Source of the DNA: Pseudomonas sp. Irchel s3h14
GTDB lineage: Bacteria > Pseudomonadota > Gammaproteobacteria > Pseudomonadales > Pseudomonadaceae
Length of the DNA: 64,000 nt
Reading direction: 5' to 3'
Assembly: GCF_900187425.1 (NCBI RefSeq)
Contig: NZ_FYDJ01000007.1
Coordinates: 186,001-250,000, forward strand
Part shown: positions 8,233 through 17,289 of the stretch, piece after piece
Layout of the letters: each line of letters begins with the position of its first letter
How positions within the stretch are numbered: position 1 is the first letter of the stretch
Notes under the pieces: model-generated
Seen by the model: the letters and a program-made list of their open reading frames with translations, nothing else
Databases searched by the model: none
Told to the model about the DNA's origin: nothing
Program-made: the position numbers and the translations under genes

Positions 8233-9558
8233 ATGGTCAATCGTCTTCTCGGCAAATCCCTTCTTGTCTTATTGGCGGCCGGCGCACTCGCGCCGCTAGC
8301 CCAGGCGGCCGACGCACCCACATTGAACACCGGCAGCACCGCCTGGATGGTGACCGCCGCGGTGCTGGTGCTGTTCATGTGTCTGCCGGGCCTCGCATTG
8401 TTTTACGGCGGTCTGGTGCGGGCGAAAAACATGCTCTCGCTGTTTACCCAGTGCTTCGGCATCGCCGGCCTGGTCGGCGTTCTGTGGGTGATCTATGGCT
8501 ACAGCATGGTGGTCGATAGCACCGGCATGGTCGAGGGGCAGGTGACGTTCAACAGTTTCGTCGGTGGTTTGAGCCGGGCCTTTCTGGCCGGCATGACCCC
8601 GGAGAGCTTGGTGGGGGATATTCCGGAAGGCGTGTTCGTGACCTTCCAGATGACCTTCGCGATCATCACCCCGGCGCTGATTGCCGGTGCATTCGCCGAA
8701 CGCATGAAGTTTTCGGCAGCGCTGTGGTTCATGGCGTTGTGGTTCACTCTGGTGTATGCCCCGGTGGCGCATATGGTTTGGGGTGGTTCGGGCGCTTTGA
8801 TGCATAACTGGGGTGTACTCGATTTCGCGGGTGGTACCGCCGTGCACATCAATGCCGGTGTCGCCGCTTTGGCCGCGTGCCTGATTCTCGGCAAGCGCAA
8901 GGGTTACCAGAATACGCCAATGCCCGCCCACAACCTGAGCCTGACCATGGCCGGTGCGGCGATGCTCTGGGTTGGCTGGTTCGGCTTCAACATCGGTTCC
9001 GGTGGTGGCCTTAATGGCACTTCTGGCATCGTCATGCTCAACACTCAATTGGGTGCGTGCGCCGGCATTCTCGGCTGGATGTTCACCGAGTGGTTCAAGG
9101 TTGGCAAACCGAGTGCTTTGGGCCTCGCCAGTGGTGCCTTGGCCGGTTTGGTCGGCATTACTCCGGCGTGTGCGTATGTGGGCGTAGGCGGTGCGTTGGC
9201 CATCGGTCTGCTATGCGGGGTGTTCTGCTACTTGAGCGTCACTGTGCTGAAACGCCGCTTCGGTTATGACGACAGCCTCGACGTATTTGGCTTGCACGGC
9301 ATCGGCGGAATGATCGGCGCGGTGTTGACCGGCGTGTTCTGCGTGCCGTCCCTGGGCGGGTTGGTGGAAGGCGTGAGCATGGGCGCTCAGGTCGTGGCGC
9401 AGATCAAGGGCGTGCTGCTGACGACGGTTTACTGCTTTGCCATCAGTTGGGTCATTCTCAAGGTGATCAACGCGGTCATAGGCTTGCGTGCCGATGAATC
9501 GGTGGAGGACATGGGGCTGGATCTGGCTGAACACAACGAGAGTGCCTACAACCACTGA
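8233..9558 (+). CDS. amtB: Ammonium/methylammonium channel (Amt family)
   Basis: 441 residues. A signal peptide ends near residue 25 (ALAPLAQAADA), followed by about 11 membrane segments. Family marks include FYGGLVRAKNMLSLF, the pore histidines in GGTAVHINAGVAAL and FGLHGIGGMIGAVL, and AGAFAERMKFSA. Amt channels carry ammonium and methylammonium, so its place directly after mgsC suggests methylamine entry. The start is the ATG at 8233 with AGGAG upstream, rather than an in-frame TTG at 8227. No glnK lies beside it. Confidence 0.9.
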   Translation: MVNRLLGKSLLVLLAAGALAPLAQAADAPTLNTGSTAWMVTAAVLVLFMCLPGLALFYGGLVRAKNMLSLFTQCFGIAGLVGVLWVIYGYSMVVDSTGMVEGQVTFNSFVGGLSRAFLAGMTPESLVGDIPEGVFVTFQMTFAIITPALIAGAFAERMKFSAALWFMALWFTLVYAPVAHMVWGGSGALMHNWGVLDFAGGTAVHINAGVAALAACLILGKRKGYQNTPMPAHNLSLTMAGAAMLWVGWFGFNIGSGGGLNGTSGIVMLNTQLGACAGILGWMFTEWFKVGKPSALGLASGALAGLVGITPACAYVGVGGALAIGLLCGVFCYLSVTVLKRRFGYDDSLDVFGLHGIGGMIGAVLTGVFCVPSLGGLVEGVSMGAQVVAQIKGVLLTTVYCFAISWVILKVINAVIGLRADESVEDMGLDLAEHNESAYNH

Positions 9559-9576
9559 TAGTTACGATTGAACGAC

Positions 9577-9603
9577 ACGGCCCACCTTCGAGTGGGCCGT
9601 TTT
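9577..9603. terminator. Rho-independent terminator after amtB
   Basis: ACGGCCCAC and GTGGGCCGT form a stem with a TTCGA loop, followed by TTTT. It closes the amtB unit and could also serve the opposing folD fragment. Confidence 0.8.
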
Positions 9604-9611
9604 CGTGGTGC

Positions 9612-10010
9612 TCAGCTCAACGCTGCATCACTGATCGACTTTCGCCCGCGCGCTTCGGCAGCACGCTGCAATTGACTGGCGATCAGGGTGTTCTTCAGCA
9701 GATACGCAATGGTCATCGGCCCCACGCCTCCTGGAACCGGCGTGACCGCACGGCTGACGGTGCGAGCACTGGCGTAATCGACATCGCCTACCAGCCGATT
9801 GCCGGACTCACTGGCAATGCGATTGATGCCGACATCGATCACCACCGCCCCGGATTTGAGCCAGCTGGCGTCGATCATCTCAGGACGACCCACCGCCGCG
9901 ACCACGATGTCCGCCAACCTGCACAACGCCGGTACATCGACGCTGCGCGAGTGCACCACGCTGACCGAGCAGTTGGCCTGCAACGACAGGGGCGCTTCGA
10001 TGGACTGCAC
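9612..10010 (-). pseudogene. folD: folD 3' fragment (5' half missing)
   Basis: Only the C-terminal ~125 residues of FolD remain: [14 protein letters not shown], the [10 protein letters not shown] strand and [18 protein letters not shown]. The sequence homologous to the intact FolD at 802-1707 stops near 10005. There it runs into DNA of a response regulator coding on the other strand. The catalytic N-terminal domain, including the K-x-D-x-D-G region, is gone, so the fragment cannot be active. An open frame continues a few codons past the junction but is a chimera. Confidence 0.85.
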
Positions 10011-10015
10011 GACCT

Positions 10016-10658
10016 GGTCGATGATCACCCGTTATTTCGCAAACGCCTGGCACAACTGTACGGCGCCAGTGACGACTTCGAAGTGGTGGGACAGGCCTCC
10101 AGTGGCCGAGAAGGCACCAACCTGGCCGTGAGCCTGACGCCGCAGCAGGTCTTGCTTGATCTGCACATGCCCGGCTTGAGCAGTTTGCAGGTGCTCGGTG
10201 AGCTGCGGTAGTTACGTCTGGACTGCCAGGTGGTGGTGCCGCTTCGATGGATCGCGCCGAGCTGTTGACAGCCCCGCGCCTGGGGCCAGTGGTTATGTGC
10301 TCAAGAAAACCGAGCCCGATGCGTTGTTGGCCTACATGCGCAATTGCCACAAGGGTGCGATCGTTCTGGATTCAACCCTGGTTGCGCTGCTGGCCGATGA
10401 GGGCGAATCGGTGACCCGGCCTGCACACGATTCGGATCCGCTCGACACCAGCAACCTGACCGAGCGCGAGGGGCAGACCTTGGCCTGATCGCCGCTGGCA
10501 TGAGCAATAAACAGATCGGCCGGGAACTGGGGATCAGCGACGGCACGGTCAAAATCTATGTGAGGAATCTCTTGCAGAAGCTCAGCCTGCGTTCGCGCCT
10601 GGAGCTGGCGACGTGGGTGCACAACGGCGCGTCGGTGAGACACGAGGAGCGTCATTAG
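10016..10658 (+). pseudogene. NarL/LuxR-type response regulator remnant
   Basis: The receiver begins abruptly at [12 protein letters not shown] without its start codon and passes through LLDLHMPGLSSLQVLGELR to a stop. After at least two frame changes it resumes at GASGYVLKKTEPDALLAYMR and LTEREGQTLA, then shifts again into the helix-turn-helix AAGMSNKQIGRELGISDGTV and ends at 10658. The parts sit in order but in three frames, so it is a dead gene. Its 5' end is lost at the same junction as the folD fragment. Confidence 0.85.
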
Positions 10659-11407
10659 ATGATGGAACGGCCAGAGGCATTTGTGCAGACACTGCCCTTG
10701 CACTTGATGGATCGACTTTCCGGCGGCGTTGCTCGAACTGTGCGATAAAGGGCAGATCGCGCACTTCAACCTGGCCTGGGTCGAGCTGATGGATCTACCG
10801 GGTAAGGAATGCAACGTTGCACCACGAAGACCGTTCATTGTGGTGCCAGGCGCTGCATGAGTTGCGTCGCCGCCCGGAGACCTCCTTCAACCAGCGGCGG
10901 CGTTTTGTTCACCCTTCGGGGGAACTGCGCTTGTTCGACGTCAGCCTCAAACGCGGGGCTCAGGGTTTTTATCTGGGGGCCGGGGACATTACCGCGCACA
11001 AGCGCCGCGAGATTGCCTTGCAGGTCAGCCAGCGCAGCAGCATGAGCCTGCTAGGCAGCATGCCGGGGCAGATCTATCGCGGCCGCAACTACGGCGACGG
11101 GACCATGGAATTCGTCAGTGTCGGTTGCCTGCAACTGACCGGGTGTCCATCGGAGCGGTTGGTGGACAACCATGAGTCAACCTACAACAGCCTGATCCTG
11201 GCCCAGGATGCCGATTACGTCTGGCGCGAGGTGCAATATGCCTTGTCACGGCAGGAACCCTTCACACCCAACTACCGGATACGCTGCGCCGATCAGCCGA
11301 TCAAGCATGTCTGGGGAAAGGGTGTGGGGATCTATGCCGATATACGGGAAGTACGGGGTATCGAGGGGGCGATTTTCGAGCGCTGCATGGATTGGCGAGG
11401 GCGCTGA
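10659..11407 (+). pseudogene. PAS-domain sensor remnant
   Basis: Directly after the regulator remnant, an ATG-led frame (LPLHLMDRL) shifts into LLELCDKGQIAHFNLAWVEL and shifts again into a frame that stays open to 11407 (QALHELRRRPETSFNQ, LGAGDITAHKRREIALQ, then LLGSMPGQIYRGRNYGDGTM). The pattern is two PAS/PAC-like units. No kinase or GGDEF output domain remains before the stop. It was probably the sensor partner of the upstream regulator. Confidence 0.7.
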
Positions 11408-11470
11408 ATACACCGTTGCGCGAGGGTACAACGCCGGGCATCGCACCCGGCATTGGCTTTCAGGGGGTTA

Positions 11471-12832
11471 TCAGGACAATTCGCCGACTCCTTGGGCGCG
11501 CTTGCCGAGTTTCATCAACCAATAATAGCTGAGGGCCGGCACCAGCAACCCGACGATCCAGGCCAGGTCTACGCCATCCAGGGCGTTGGCCACCGGGCCG
11601 ACATACAACGTGGTGTTCATGAAGGGGATTTCCAGGGCGATTGCCAGCACGAAACTGCCGCAGGCGATCCAGTTGACGCGCCCGTAGATCCCGTTCTTGT
11701 CGAAGATGTCATCGATCCGGTACTGGCCTTTGCGCAGGCAGTAGTAATCCACCAGATTGATTGCCGTCCAAGGGATCAGGAAATAGCTCATGAAGAAAAT
11801 GAAGTTGAGGAAGAAGTTGATGAAGTCGTCCTGACTGATGGTGCACAAGGCCGTGGCGACCAGGCTGATCACCAGCATGAACAGGCCGCGCACCCGAGGC
11901 GTCACCTTGAGCCGGGCAAAGGGTTCGATCACGGTGATGGTCGACATGAAGGCGCCGTACAGGTTGAACACATTGATCGACACCTGGCCATAGACGATGA
12001 AGACGAACAGCAGCAGCGCGCCGCCACCAAACAGCCCGGCGACATGGCTGCCGACGTTGCTGGAAAAATCGGTGATACCGACGCTGAGGATCGCGCCGAG
12101 AATCATCATCCAGGCACCACCGCTGACCGTGCCGGCGTAGCTGTACCAGAACACCTTGGCGGTCGGTGTGCTGCTCGGCAGGTAGCGCGAATAGTCGGCC
12201 ACGTAAGGCGCATAGGACAGTTGCCAGGTGACTGCGATGCTCACCGCTACCAGAAATTTCGACAACGAGAAGCCCGTTGCCAGCCATTGTTCGGCCGGGA
12301 TCGGCAGCTTCAAGGCGAGTACCGTCGCGGCGATGAACACCAGCAGCGAAAGCAGCGACAGCCATTTCTGCAGACGATGAATCAGGCGATAACCATAGAG
12401 CGCGACGACAAAGCACAACGCCCCGATCAGGTAGATATTGCCGGTGGCCGGCAGCGGGCTGACGGACTCCAGGGCCTGGGCGGCGAGCAAGGTATTGCTG
12501 ACAAAGAACCCCAGGTAGATCAGCATCACGAACAGCAGCGGCAGCACTGCCCCCAATATGCCGAATTGCGCCCGGCTCTGGATCATTTGCGGGATGCCCA
12601 GTTTCGGCCCTTGGGCGGAGTGGGAGGCCATGAAAATCGCGCCCAGCAGCGAGCCGATAATGATCGCCAGTGCGCTCCAGAACAGATTGAGCCCCATGAC
12701 CACCGGCAACACGCCGGAAGCGATGGTGGTGATGTTCATGTTGGCGCCGAACCAGATGAAAAACAGCGAGCCGGGCTGGCCATGGCGTTCGGCTTCAGGG
12801 ATGAAATCGATGCTTCTTTTTTCGACTTGCAT
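11471..12832 (-). CDS. NCS1-family permease (cytosine/purine-type)
   Basis: 453 residues with about 12 hydrophobic segments. The NCS1 N-terminus ERHGQPGSLFFIWFGANM is followed by SHSAQGPKLGIPQMIQSRAQFG. NCS1 carriers import nucleobases and related N-heterocycles with protons or sodium. A GGAG eight bases before the ATG at 12832 supports that start over an upstream GTG. It follows the amidohydrolase gene by five bases and ends the leftward unit that begins with a flavin reductase. It is a distant relative of the NCS1 carrier at 15782-17194, so the regulon has two such carriers. Confidence 0.88.
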   Translation of the reverse strand: MQVEKRSIDFIPEAERHGQPGSLFFIWFGANMNITTIASGVLPVVMGLNLFWSALAIIIGSLLGAIFMASHSAQGPKLGIPQMIQSRAQFGILGAVLPLLFVMLIYLGFFVSNTLLAAQALESVSPLPATGNIYLIGALCFVVALYGYRLIHRLQKWLSLLSLLVFIAATVLALKLPIPAEQWLATGFSLSKFLVAVSIAVTWQLSYAPYVADYSRYLPSSTPTAKVFWYSYAGTVSGGAWMMILGAILSVGITDFSSNVGSHVAGLFGGGALLLFVFIVYGQVSINVFNLYGAFMSTITVIEPFARLKVTPRVRGLFMLVISLVATALCTISQDDFINFFLNFIFFMSYFLIPWTAINLVDYYCLRKGQYRIDDIFDKNGIYGRVNWIACGSFVLAIALEIPFMNTTLYVGPVANALDGVDLAWIVGLLVPALSYYWLMKLGKRAQGVGELS

Positions 12833-12837
12833 GGCGA

Positions 12838-13515
12838 TCACTCCTGAGTCCGGGCGAGGTGGGTTTGCAAGCGGGCGATGGTGCTTTCCAGCTCATGGGG
12901 CTGGTGGGCGAACAGGTCCGGGCGCTCGGGAATCAGGCTTAGATAATCGCGGTTCTCCAGGGCTCGCAGGCATTCGGCGCAGGTCAGGATCTCCAGCGCG
13001 TAAACCCAGTTGGCCATGATCAGCAACGCTGAGTAGTGTCCTGCCAGCGTGGTCGTGGTGCAGGCATCGCTGACCAGCCGAATGTGATAACCCAGGGCGA
13101 AGGCGTCGAACACCGTGCTGAGCACGCAGACATCGGTCAACACGCCGCAGACGATCAGGGTGTCGACCTCGAGCGACTTAAGTCGGGCATCCAGGTCGGT
13201 GCGATGGAAGGCGCTGTAACGGCCCTTGTCGATAATGAGTTCATCAGGCTGCGGCGCCAGACGTTCGATGATTTCCACTTGCCGGGTGCCGGCGCGATAA
13301 CTGCTGGGGCCGCCGTCGGCCGCTCGCGGTTCGCCACGCGGCAAGTCACCGCCGTCGGCCTGATTGATGTGGCGGGTATAGATGACAGGCACCCGCTGAC
13401 GGCGGGCGGTCTCGAGCAGGGTGGCGGTGTTGGCCGCCACGGTGTCGAAGTGTTCCAGGACGAAACCGTCCTCCTGCTGCATGTCGATGATCAACAGCGC
13501 GTTTTTATTGTTCAT
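12838..13515 (-). CDS. Isochorismatase-fold cysteine hydrolase (RutB-like amidohydrolase)
   Basis: 225 residues from the ATG at 13515. The catalytic triad is visible: Asp in ALLIIDMQ (about residue 11), Lys in IIDKGRYSAF and Cys in VCGVLTDVCV. The family includes RutB, nicotinamidase and N-carbamoylsarcosine amidohydrolase, which hydrolyse amide or ureido bonds. Next to a luciferase-type monooxygenase and a flavin reductase, it most resembles the ring-opening-product hydrolase of Rut-like pathways; the true substrate is unknown. A longer frame begins upstream at 13557, but its extra residues look non-conserved. Confidence 0.85.
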   Translation of the reverse strand: MNNKNALLIIDMQQEDGFVLEHFDTVAANTATLLETARRQRVPVIYTRHINQADGGDLPRGEPRAADGGPSSYRAGTRQVEIIERLAPQPDELIIDKGRYSAFHRTDLDARLKSLEVDTLIVCGVLTDVCVLSTVFDAFALGYHIRLVSDACTTTTLAGHYSALLIMANWVYALEILTCAECLRALENRDYLSLIPERPDLFAHQPHELESTIARLQTHLARTQE

Positions 13516-13605
13516 TGAGCAAACCTGATCATGGGCGAAGCACAATGCACCGGACACGCCTCGTGATGACGAGACGTGGAGTGCGTGAATTCCAGTTCGG
13601 GTGGC

Positions 13606-13758
13606 TCAGTAAACGGGTTGCCAGAAGCCGTTCTGCTTGGCGGTAACGCTGGCGCGCAGGCGCTTGAAATGGAGATGCGAAGCGGTCCATTCGCCGCGCA
13701 GGTAAGCCTGCTCGGCGCCGGAGGGAAGGGCGAGTGATGGGCGGCGATCATTGATCAT
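13606..13758 (-). CDS. Small hypothetical protein (50 aa)
   Basis: An ATG-started frame of 50 codons fills the gap between the amidohydrolase and the monooxygenase. It ends with the aromatic, basic tail TAKQNGFWQPVY. Part of the middle (WTASHLHFKRLRASVTAK) could form an amphipathic helix. I recognise no family. It is listed because the gene order is tight and the frame is uninterrupted, but it may be chance. Confidence 0.35.
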   Translation of the reverse strand: MINDRRPSLALPSGAEQAYLRGEWTASHLHFKRLRASVTAKQNGFWQPVY

Positions 13759-13821
13759 TGGAATCGACCCTACACGTCAGTCAGCCCCCCGGCTTCGCGT
13801 CCGAGGGGCAGGGTGGTGGAC

Positions 13822-14865
13822 TCAGCGGAACGCCGGGACCACGTGTTTGATGAACAGCTCCAGGGATTTTTTCTTCTCCGCGTGGGGCAGGCTGTTATCG
13901 CACCAGAAGCTGAACTCGTCGACCCCCAGTTCCTGGTAGTACTTGATGCGCGGGATGATTTCTTCCGGGGTGCCGATCATGGCGGTGCGGTGCAGACTCT
14001 CCAGTTCGAATTCTGGACGAGCGGCGAATTTTTCTTCCGGGCTCGGCGCCAGGAAGCCGTTGACCGGCACTTCCTTGTTGCCGAACCAGGCATCAAAGGT
14101 GCGATAGAACCTGGAGATCGCCTTGGCCCCGACTTTCCAGCCTTCGGGATCATCCGTCGCGTGGACGTGGGTGTGACGCAGCACCATCAGTTGCGGACGT
14201 GGTATGTCCGGGTTGTTGTCCAGGGCCGCCTGGAATTTGTTCTTCAGGTCGAGGACTTCTTCGTCGCCCTTCATCAGCGGCGTGACCATGACGTTGCAGC
14301 CGTTGGCCACGGCGAAGTTGTGCGAATCCGGGTCGCGGGCGGCGATCCACATCGGCGGATTGGGCTTCTGGATCGGCTTCGGTACGCTGGTGGACGTCGG
14401 GAATTTCCAGATATCGCCATCGTGGGCGTAATCGCCTTGCCACAAGGCGCGCACCACCGGAACCATCTCGCGCAGTGCTTGACCACCGGAGGAGGCGGGC
14501 ATGCCACCGGCCATGCGGTCGAACTCCACCTGATAGGCGCCACGGGCCAGACCGACTTCCATGCGGCCGTTACTGATCACGTCCAGCAGCGCGCATTCGC
14601 CGGCGACCCGCAACGGGTGCCAGAACGGCGCAATGATGGTGCCGGCGCCGAGGTGAATGGTGGTGGTCTTGGCGGCCAGGTAGGCCAGCAGCGGCATCGG
14701 GCTTGGCGAGATGGTGTATTCCATGGCGTGGTGTTCGCCGATCCAGACGGTGCTGAAACCGCCGGCTTCGGCCATCAGGGTCAGTTCGGTCAAGTCTTCG
14801 AACAGCTGACGGTGGCTGACGCTTTCGTCCCAACGTTCCATGTGCACGAACAGGGAAAACTTCAT
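13822..14865 (-). CDS. Luciferase-like (LLM class) FMNH2-dependent monooxygenase
   Basis: 347 residues, a normal size for the family. It starts MKFSLFVHMERWDE and shows LMAEAGGFSTVWIGEHHAM near 35, LGAGTIIAPFWHPLRVAGE near 75, DVISNGRMEVGLARGAY near 100 and PPMWIAARDPDS near 180. These are features of the bacterial luciferase/RutA/alkanesulfonate monooxygenase superfamily, which needs reduced flavin from a partner reductase. That partner lies just upstream (14978-15463). It is probably the central oxygenase of the catabolic regulon. RutA-type enzymes break C-N ring bonds, which fits the amidohydrolase and NCS1 carrier beside it. Confidence 0.88.
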   Translation of the reverse strand: MKFSLFVHMERWDESVSHRQLFEDLTELTLMAEAGGFSTVWIGEHHAMEYTISPSPMPLLAYLAAKTTTIHLGAGTIIAPFWHPLRVAGECALLDVISNGRMEVGLARGAYQVEFDRMAGGMPASSGGQALREMVPVVRALWQGDYAHDGDIWKFPTSTSVPKPIQKPNPPMWIAARDPDSHNFAVANGCNVMVTPLMKGDEEVLDLKNKFQAALDNNPDIPRPQLMVLRHTHVHATDDPEGWKVGAKAISRFYRTFDAWFGNKEVPVNGFLAPSPEEKFAARPEFELESLHRTAMIGTPEEIIPRIKYYQELGVDEFSFWCDNSLPHAEKKKSLELFIKHVVPAFR

Positions 14866-14977
14866 GACGCTTACCTCGGATCTTTTGTTGTTGGCCGGTC
14901 GATCGGGAGTCGACCGGGCTGATTATTGGAGTCTGGATATTCGCAATGTACGCAAGCTATCTCTGAGTATTGTCGAA

Positions 14978-15463
14978 TCAGGCGAGCACGGGCAGGGCGC
15001 CCATTTTGCCATGGCAATACACCAGTGGCCCGGCGTTGTGCTGGGGCACGATCAGGTTCTTCACCGCGCCGACCATGATCGCGTGGTCGCCCCCTTCATA
15101 TTCGCGCCACAGCTCGCATTCGATCACCGCCGTAGCATTGGCCAGAATCGGGTTACCCAGTTCGCTCAAGGTCCATTCGATGCCTTGCGCCTTGTCTTTG
15201 CCTTTGCGTGCGAAGGCATAGGCTTCGCTCTGCTGGCCGCCGGACAGGACGTGAATGGCAAAGCGTTTGTTCTTGATCAGTACCGGATAGGAATCGGAGC
15301 TGTAGTTGGGGCAGAACAGCACCAGGGCCGGGTCCATGGACAATGAACTGAAGGCACTGGCGGTCAGGCCGACGATGTGGCCGTCGTCATCCAGCGTGGT
15401 AATCACAGTCACCCCGGAAGGAAACGAACCCATCACTTGTTTGTAGATGGCGGCATCGATCAT
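14978..15463 (-). CDS. Flavin reductase (RutF/HpaC-like), copy 1
   Basis: 161 residues from the ATG at 15463. SFPSGVTVITTL, LTASAFSSLSMDPALVLFC and GDHAIMVGAVKNL are signatures of the flavin reductase-like FMN-binding split barrel. It should supply FMNH2 to the monooxygenase downstream. A second copy at 26773-27258 has the same length and is roughly 70% identical by eye. The first gene of a leftward unit, it has an operator-like motif 51 bases upstream. A longer frame reaching 15541 crosses that motif and was rejected as the start. Confidence 0.88.
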   Translation of the reverse strand: MIDAAIYKQVMGSFPSGVTVITTLDDDGHIVGLTASAFSSLSMDPALVLFCPNYSSDSYPVLIKNKRFAIHVLSGGQQSEAYAFARKGKDKAQGIEWTLSELGNPILANATAVIECELWREYEGGDHAIMVGAVKNLIVPQHNAGPLVYCHGKMGALPVLA

Positions 15464-15513
15464 GGGACGGTCCTCTGGCGGTGTAATGCGGTTTTTATGT
15501 GTTTGTAGGTCTG

Positions 15514-15532
15514 ATGGTATACCGTAATACAT
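15514..15532. promoter_or_regulatory. Shared operator motif, site 1 (leftward flavin reductase/monooxygenase unit)
   Basis: ATGGTATACCGTAATACAT, one base different from the core at 23099 and 30256. It is 51 bases upstream of the flavin reductase start. I infer binding by the FCD-type GntR regulator encoded at 24003-24755. Confidence 0.65.
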
Positions 15533-15686
15533 AGTTTGCAAGGGCTTTTTTTCCGACCCGATAAACGTACTCCTTGGGTATTTAAGTCAATGTTTACGGG
15601 GCTTTTAGCCCGTCTCTGCGGGCGCTGAGGCGCCACGATTACGAGGCAGATGGGCGCTAAAAGACCGGATCAGTCTTGTTTAAAAG

Positions 15687-15705
15687 ATGGAATACCATAA
15701 TATGG
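15687..15705. promoter_or_regulatory. Shared operator motif, site 2 (NCS1 permease)
   Basis: ATGGAATACCATAATATGG, 77 bases upstream of the rightward NCS1 gene. The 318-base divergent gap thus holds one motif for each direction, and otherwise no reading frame that looks real. Confidence 0.65.
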
Positions 15706-15781
15706 CCGGCATCTGAGGGGTAGCCGAAGAGCTCCCCCGGTTTGGCTTCGTACAACTATAAGATCAGACAAACTAGAGTTC

Positions 15782-17194
15782 ATGCACATGTCCCAGATGT
15801 CCCGGCAAGACCCCCTGATCGAGAATCACACGGTCGATTACGTCCCACTCGCGGAACGCCACGGGAAGGCCCGCGACCTTTTCACATTATGGTTCAGCAC
15901 CAACATCGCGCCGTTGCCCATCGTGACCGGCGCCATGGTGGTTCAAGTGTTCCACCTTGACCTGTTCTGGGGGCTGTTGGCGATTGCGCTCGGGCATATG
16001 GTCGGCGGTCTGGTGATTGCCCTGGCGTCGGCGCAAGGGCCGCGCATGGGGATTCCGCAGATGGTGCAGAGCCGCGGCCAGTTCGGTCGTTATGGTGCGC
16101 TGCTGATCGTGTTCTTTGCGGCGATCATCTACATCGGCTTTTTCATCTCCAACATCGTGCTGGCCGGCAAGTCCATTGTCGGCATCGCGCCTTCGGTTCC
16201 GGTGCCGGCGAGCATCCTCATCGGCGCCTTGAGCGCCACCGCGATCGGGGTGATCGGTTACCGTTTCATTCACACCCTCAATCGCATCGGGACCTGGGTC
16301 ATGGGCAGTGCCTTGCTTGCCGGTTTCCTTTACATCTTCGCCCATGACCTGCCGGTGGACTTCTTCACCCGTGGCGGTTTTAACCTGTCGGGCTGGCTGG
16401 CAACGGTGTCGTTGGGGATCATCTGGCAGATCAGCTTCTCGCCTTATGTGTCGGACTACTCGCGTTACCTGCCGGCGGATATCGGGATCGCCCGTCCGTT
16501 CTTCGCCACGTATCTGGGCGCGACCCTGGGCACCATTTTGTCGTTCACTTTCGGCGCGGTGGCGGTGCTGGCGACTCCGGAAGGCACCGAAGCGATGGCA
16601 GCAGTGAAGCAGTCAACCGGCTGGCTGGGGCCGATCCTGATGGTGCTGTTTCTGCTCAACATCATCAGCCACAACGCCTTGAATCTGTATGGCGCGGTGC
16701 TGTCGATCATCACCTCGATCCAGACCTTCGCCAGTCAGTGGACGCCGAGCATCAAGGTGCGCGTGGTGTTGTCGAGTGTCGTGCTGGCGGGGTGCTGCCT
16801 CGTCGCATTGGGCGCTTCTGCAGACTTCATCTCGCAGTTCATCGGCCTGATTTTGGCGCTGTTGCTGGTGCTGGTGCCTTGGGCGTCGATCAACCTGATT
16901 GATTTCTATCTGATCAAGCGTGGCAGCTATGACATTGCCTCGATCTTCCGTGCGGATGGCGGGATTTACGGGTGTTTCAATCTGCATGCGATCGTTGCGT
17001 ATTTCATCGGGATTATTGTGCAGCTGCCGTTTGCCAATACGTCGTTGTATGTCGGGCCGTATGCCAATCTGGTGGAAGGGGCTGATCTGTCGTGGCTGGT
17101 GGGGTTGGTGGTGACTTGCCCGTTGTATTATTGCCTGGCTACCCGCAGTCAAGCGCAAGAGCGCAAAGCTTCCAGACTCGGTTATGCCGATTAA
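15782..17194 (+). CDS. NCS1-family permease (purine-cytosine permease-like)
   Basis: 470 residues with 12 predicted membrane segments. VPLAERHGKARDLFTLWFST leads into helix 1, followed by ASAQGPRMGIPQMVQSRGQFG, and ISFSPYVSDYSRYLP near residue 220 is the conserved NCS1 helix-6 motif. Such carriers import nucleobases, hydantoins, allantoin or pyridoxal-like heterocycles. It is the only rightward gene of its unit, carries its own copy of the shared motif, and ends at a good terminator. I infer uptake of the regulon's substrate; specificity cannot be read from sequence. Confidence 0.9.
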   Translation: MHMSQMSRQDPLIENHTVDYVPLAERHGKARDLFTLWFSTNIAPLPIVTGAMVVQVFHLDLFWGLLAIALGHMVGGLVIALASAQGPRMGIPQMVQSRGQFGRYGALLIVFFAAIIYIGFFISNIVLAGKSIVGIAPSVPVPASILIGALSATAIGVIGYRFIHTLNRIGTWVMGSALLAGFLYIFAHDLPVDFFTRGGFNLSGWLATVSLGIIWQISFSPYVSDYSRYLPADIGIARPFFATYLGATLGTILSFTFGAVAVLATPEGTEAMAAVKQSTGWLGPILMVLFLLNIISHNALNLYGAVLSIITSIQTFASQWTPSIKVRVVLSSVVLAGCCLVALGASADFISQFIGLILALLLVLVPWASINLIDFYLIKRGSYDIASIFRADGGIYGCFNLHAIVAYFIGIIVQLPFANTSLYVGPYANLVEGADLSWLVGLVVTCPLYYCLATRSQAQERKASRLGYAD

Positions 17195-17220
17195 TCAAAC
17201 CCGTCTTCTGTTCGTCTGAG

Positions 17221-17245
17221 ATGCCCGGCCTGTGCCGGGCATTTT
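17221..17245 (+). terminator. Rho-independent terminator after the NCS1 permease
   Basis: ATGCCCGGC and GCCGGGCAT form a perfect stem followed by TTTT, 27 bases after the stop codon. Confidence 0.85.
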
Positions 17246-17289
17246 CGTTTGGATGGCGAACAGAGGGGGAGCTGAAGGCGCACATTTGA

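Noticed and set aside
11453..12847. A 464-residue open frame antisense to the NCS1 permease
   Set aside because: Same reverse-strand bias; the NCS1 gene on the other strand has clear signatures.
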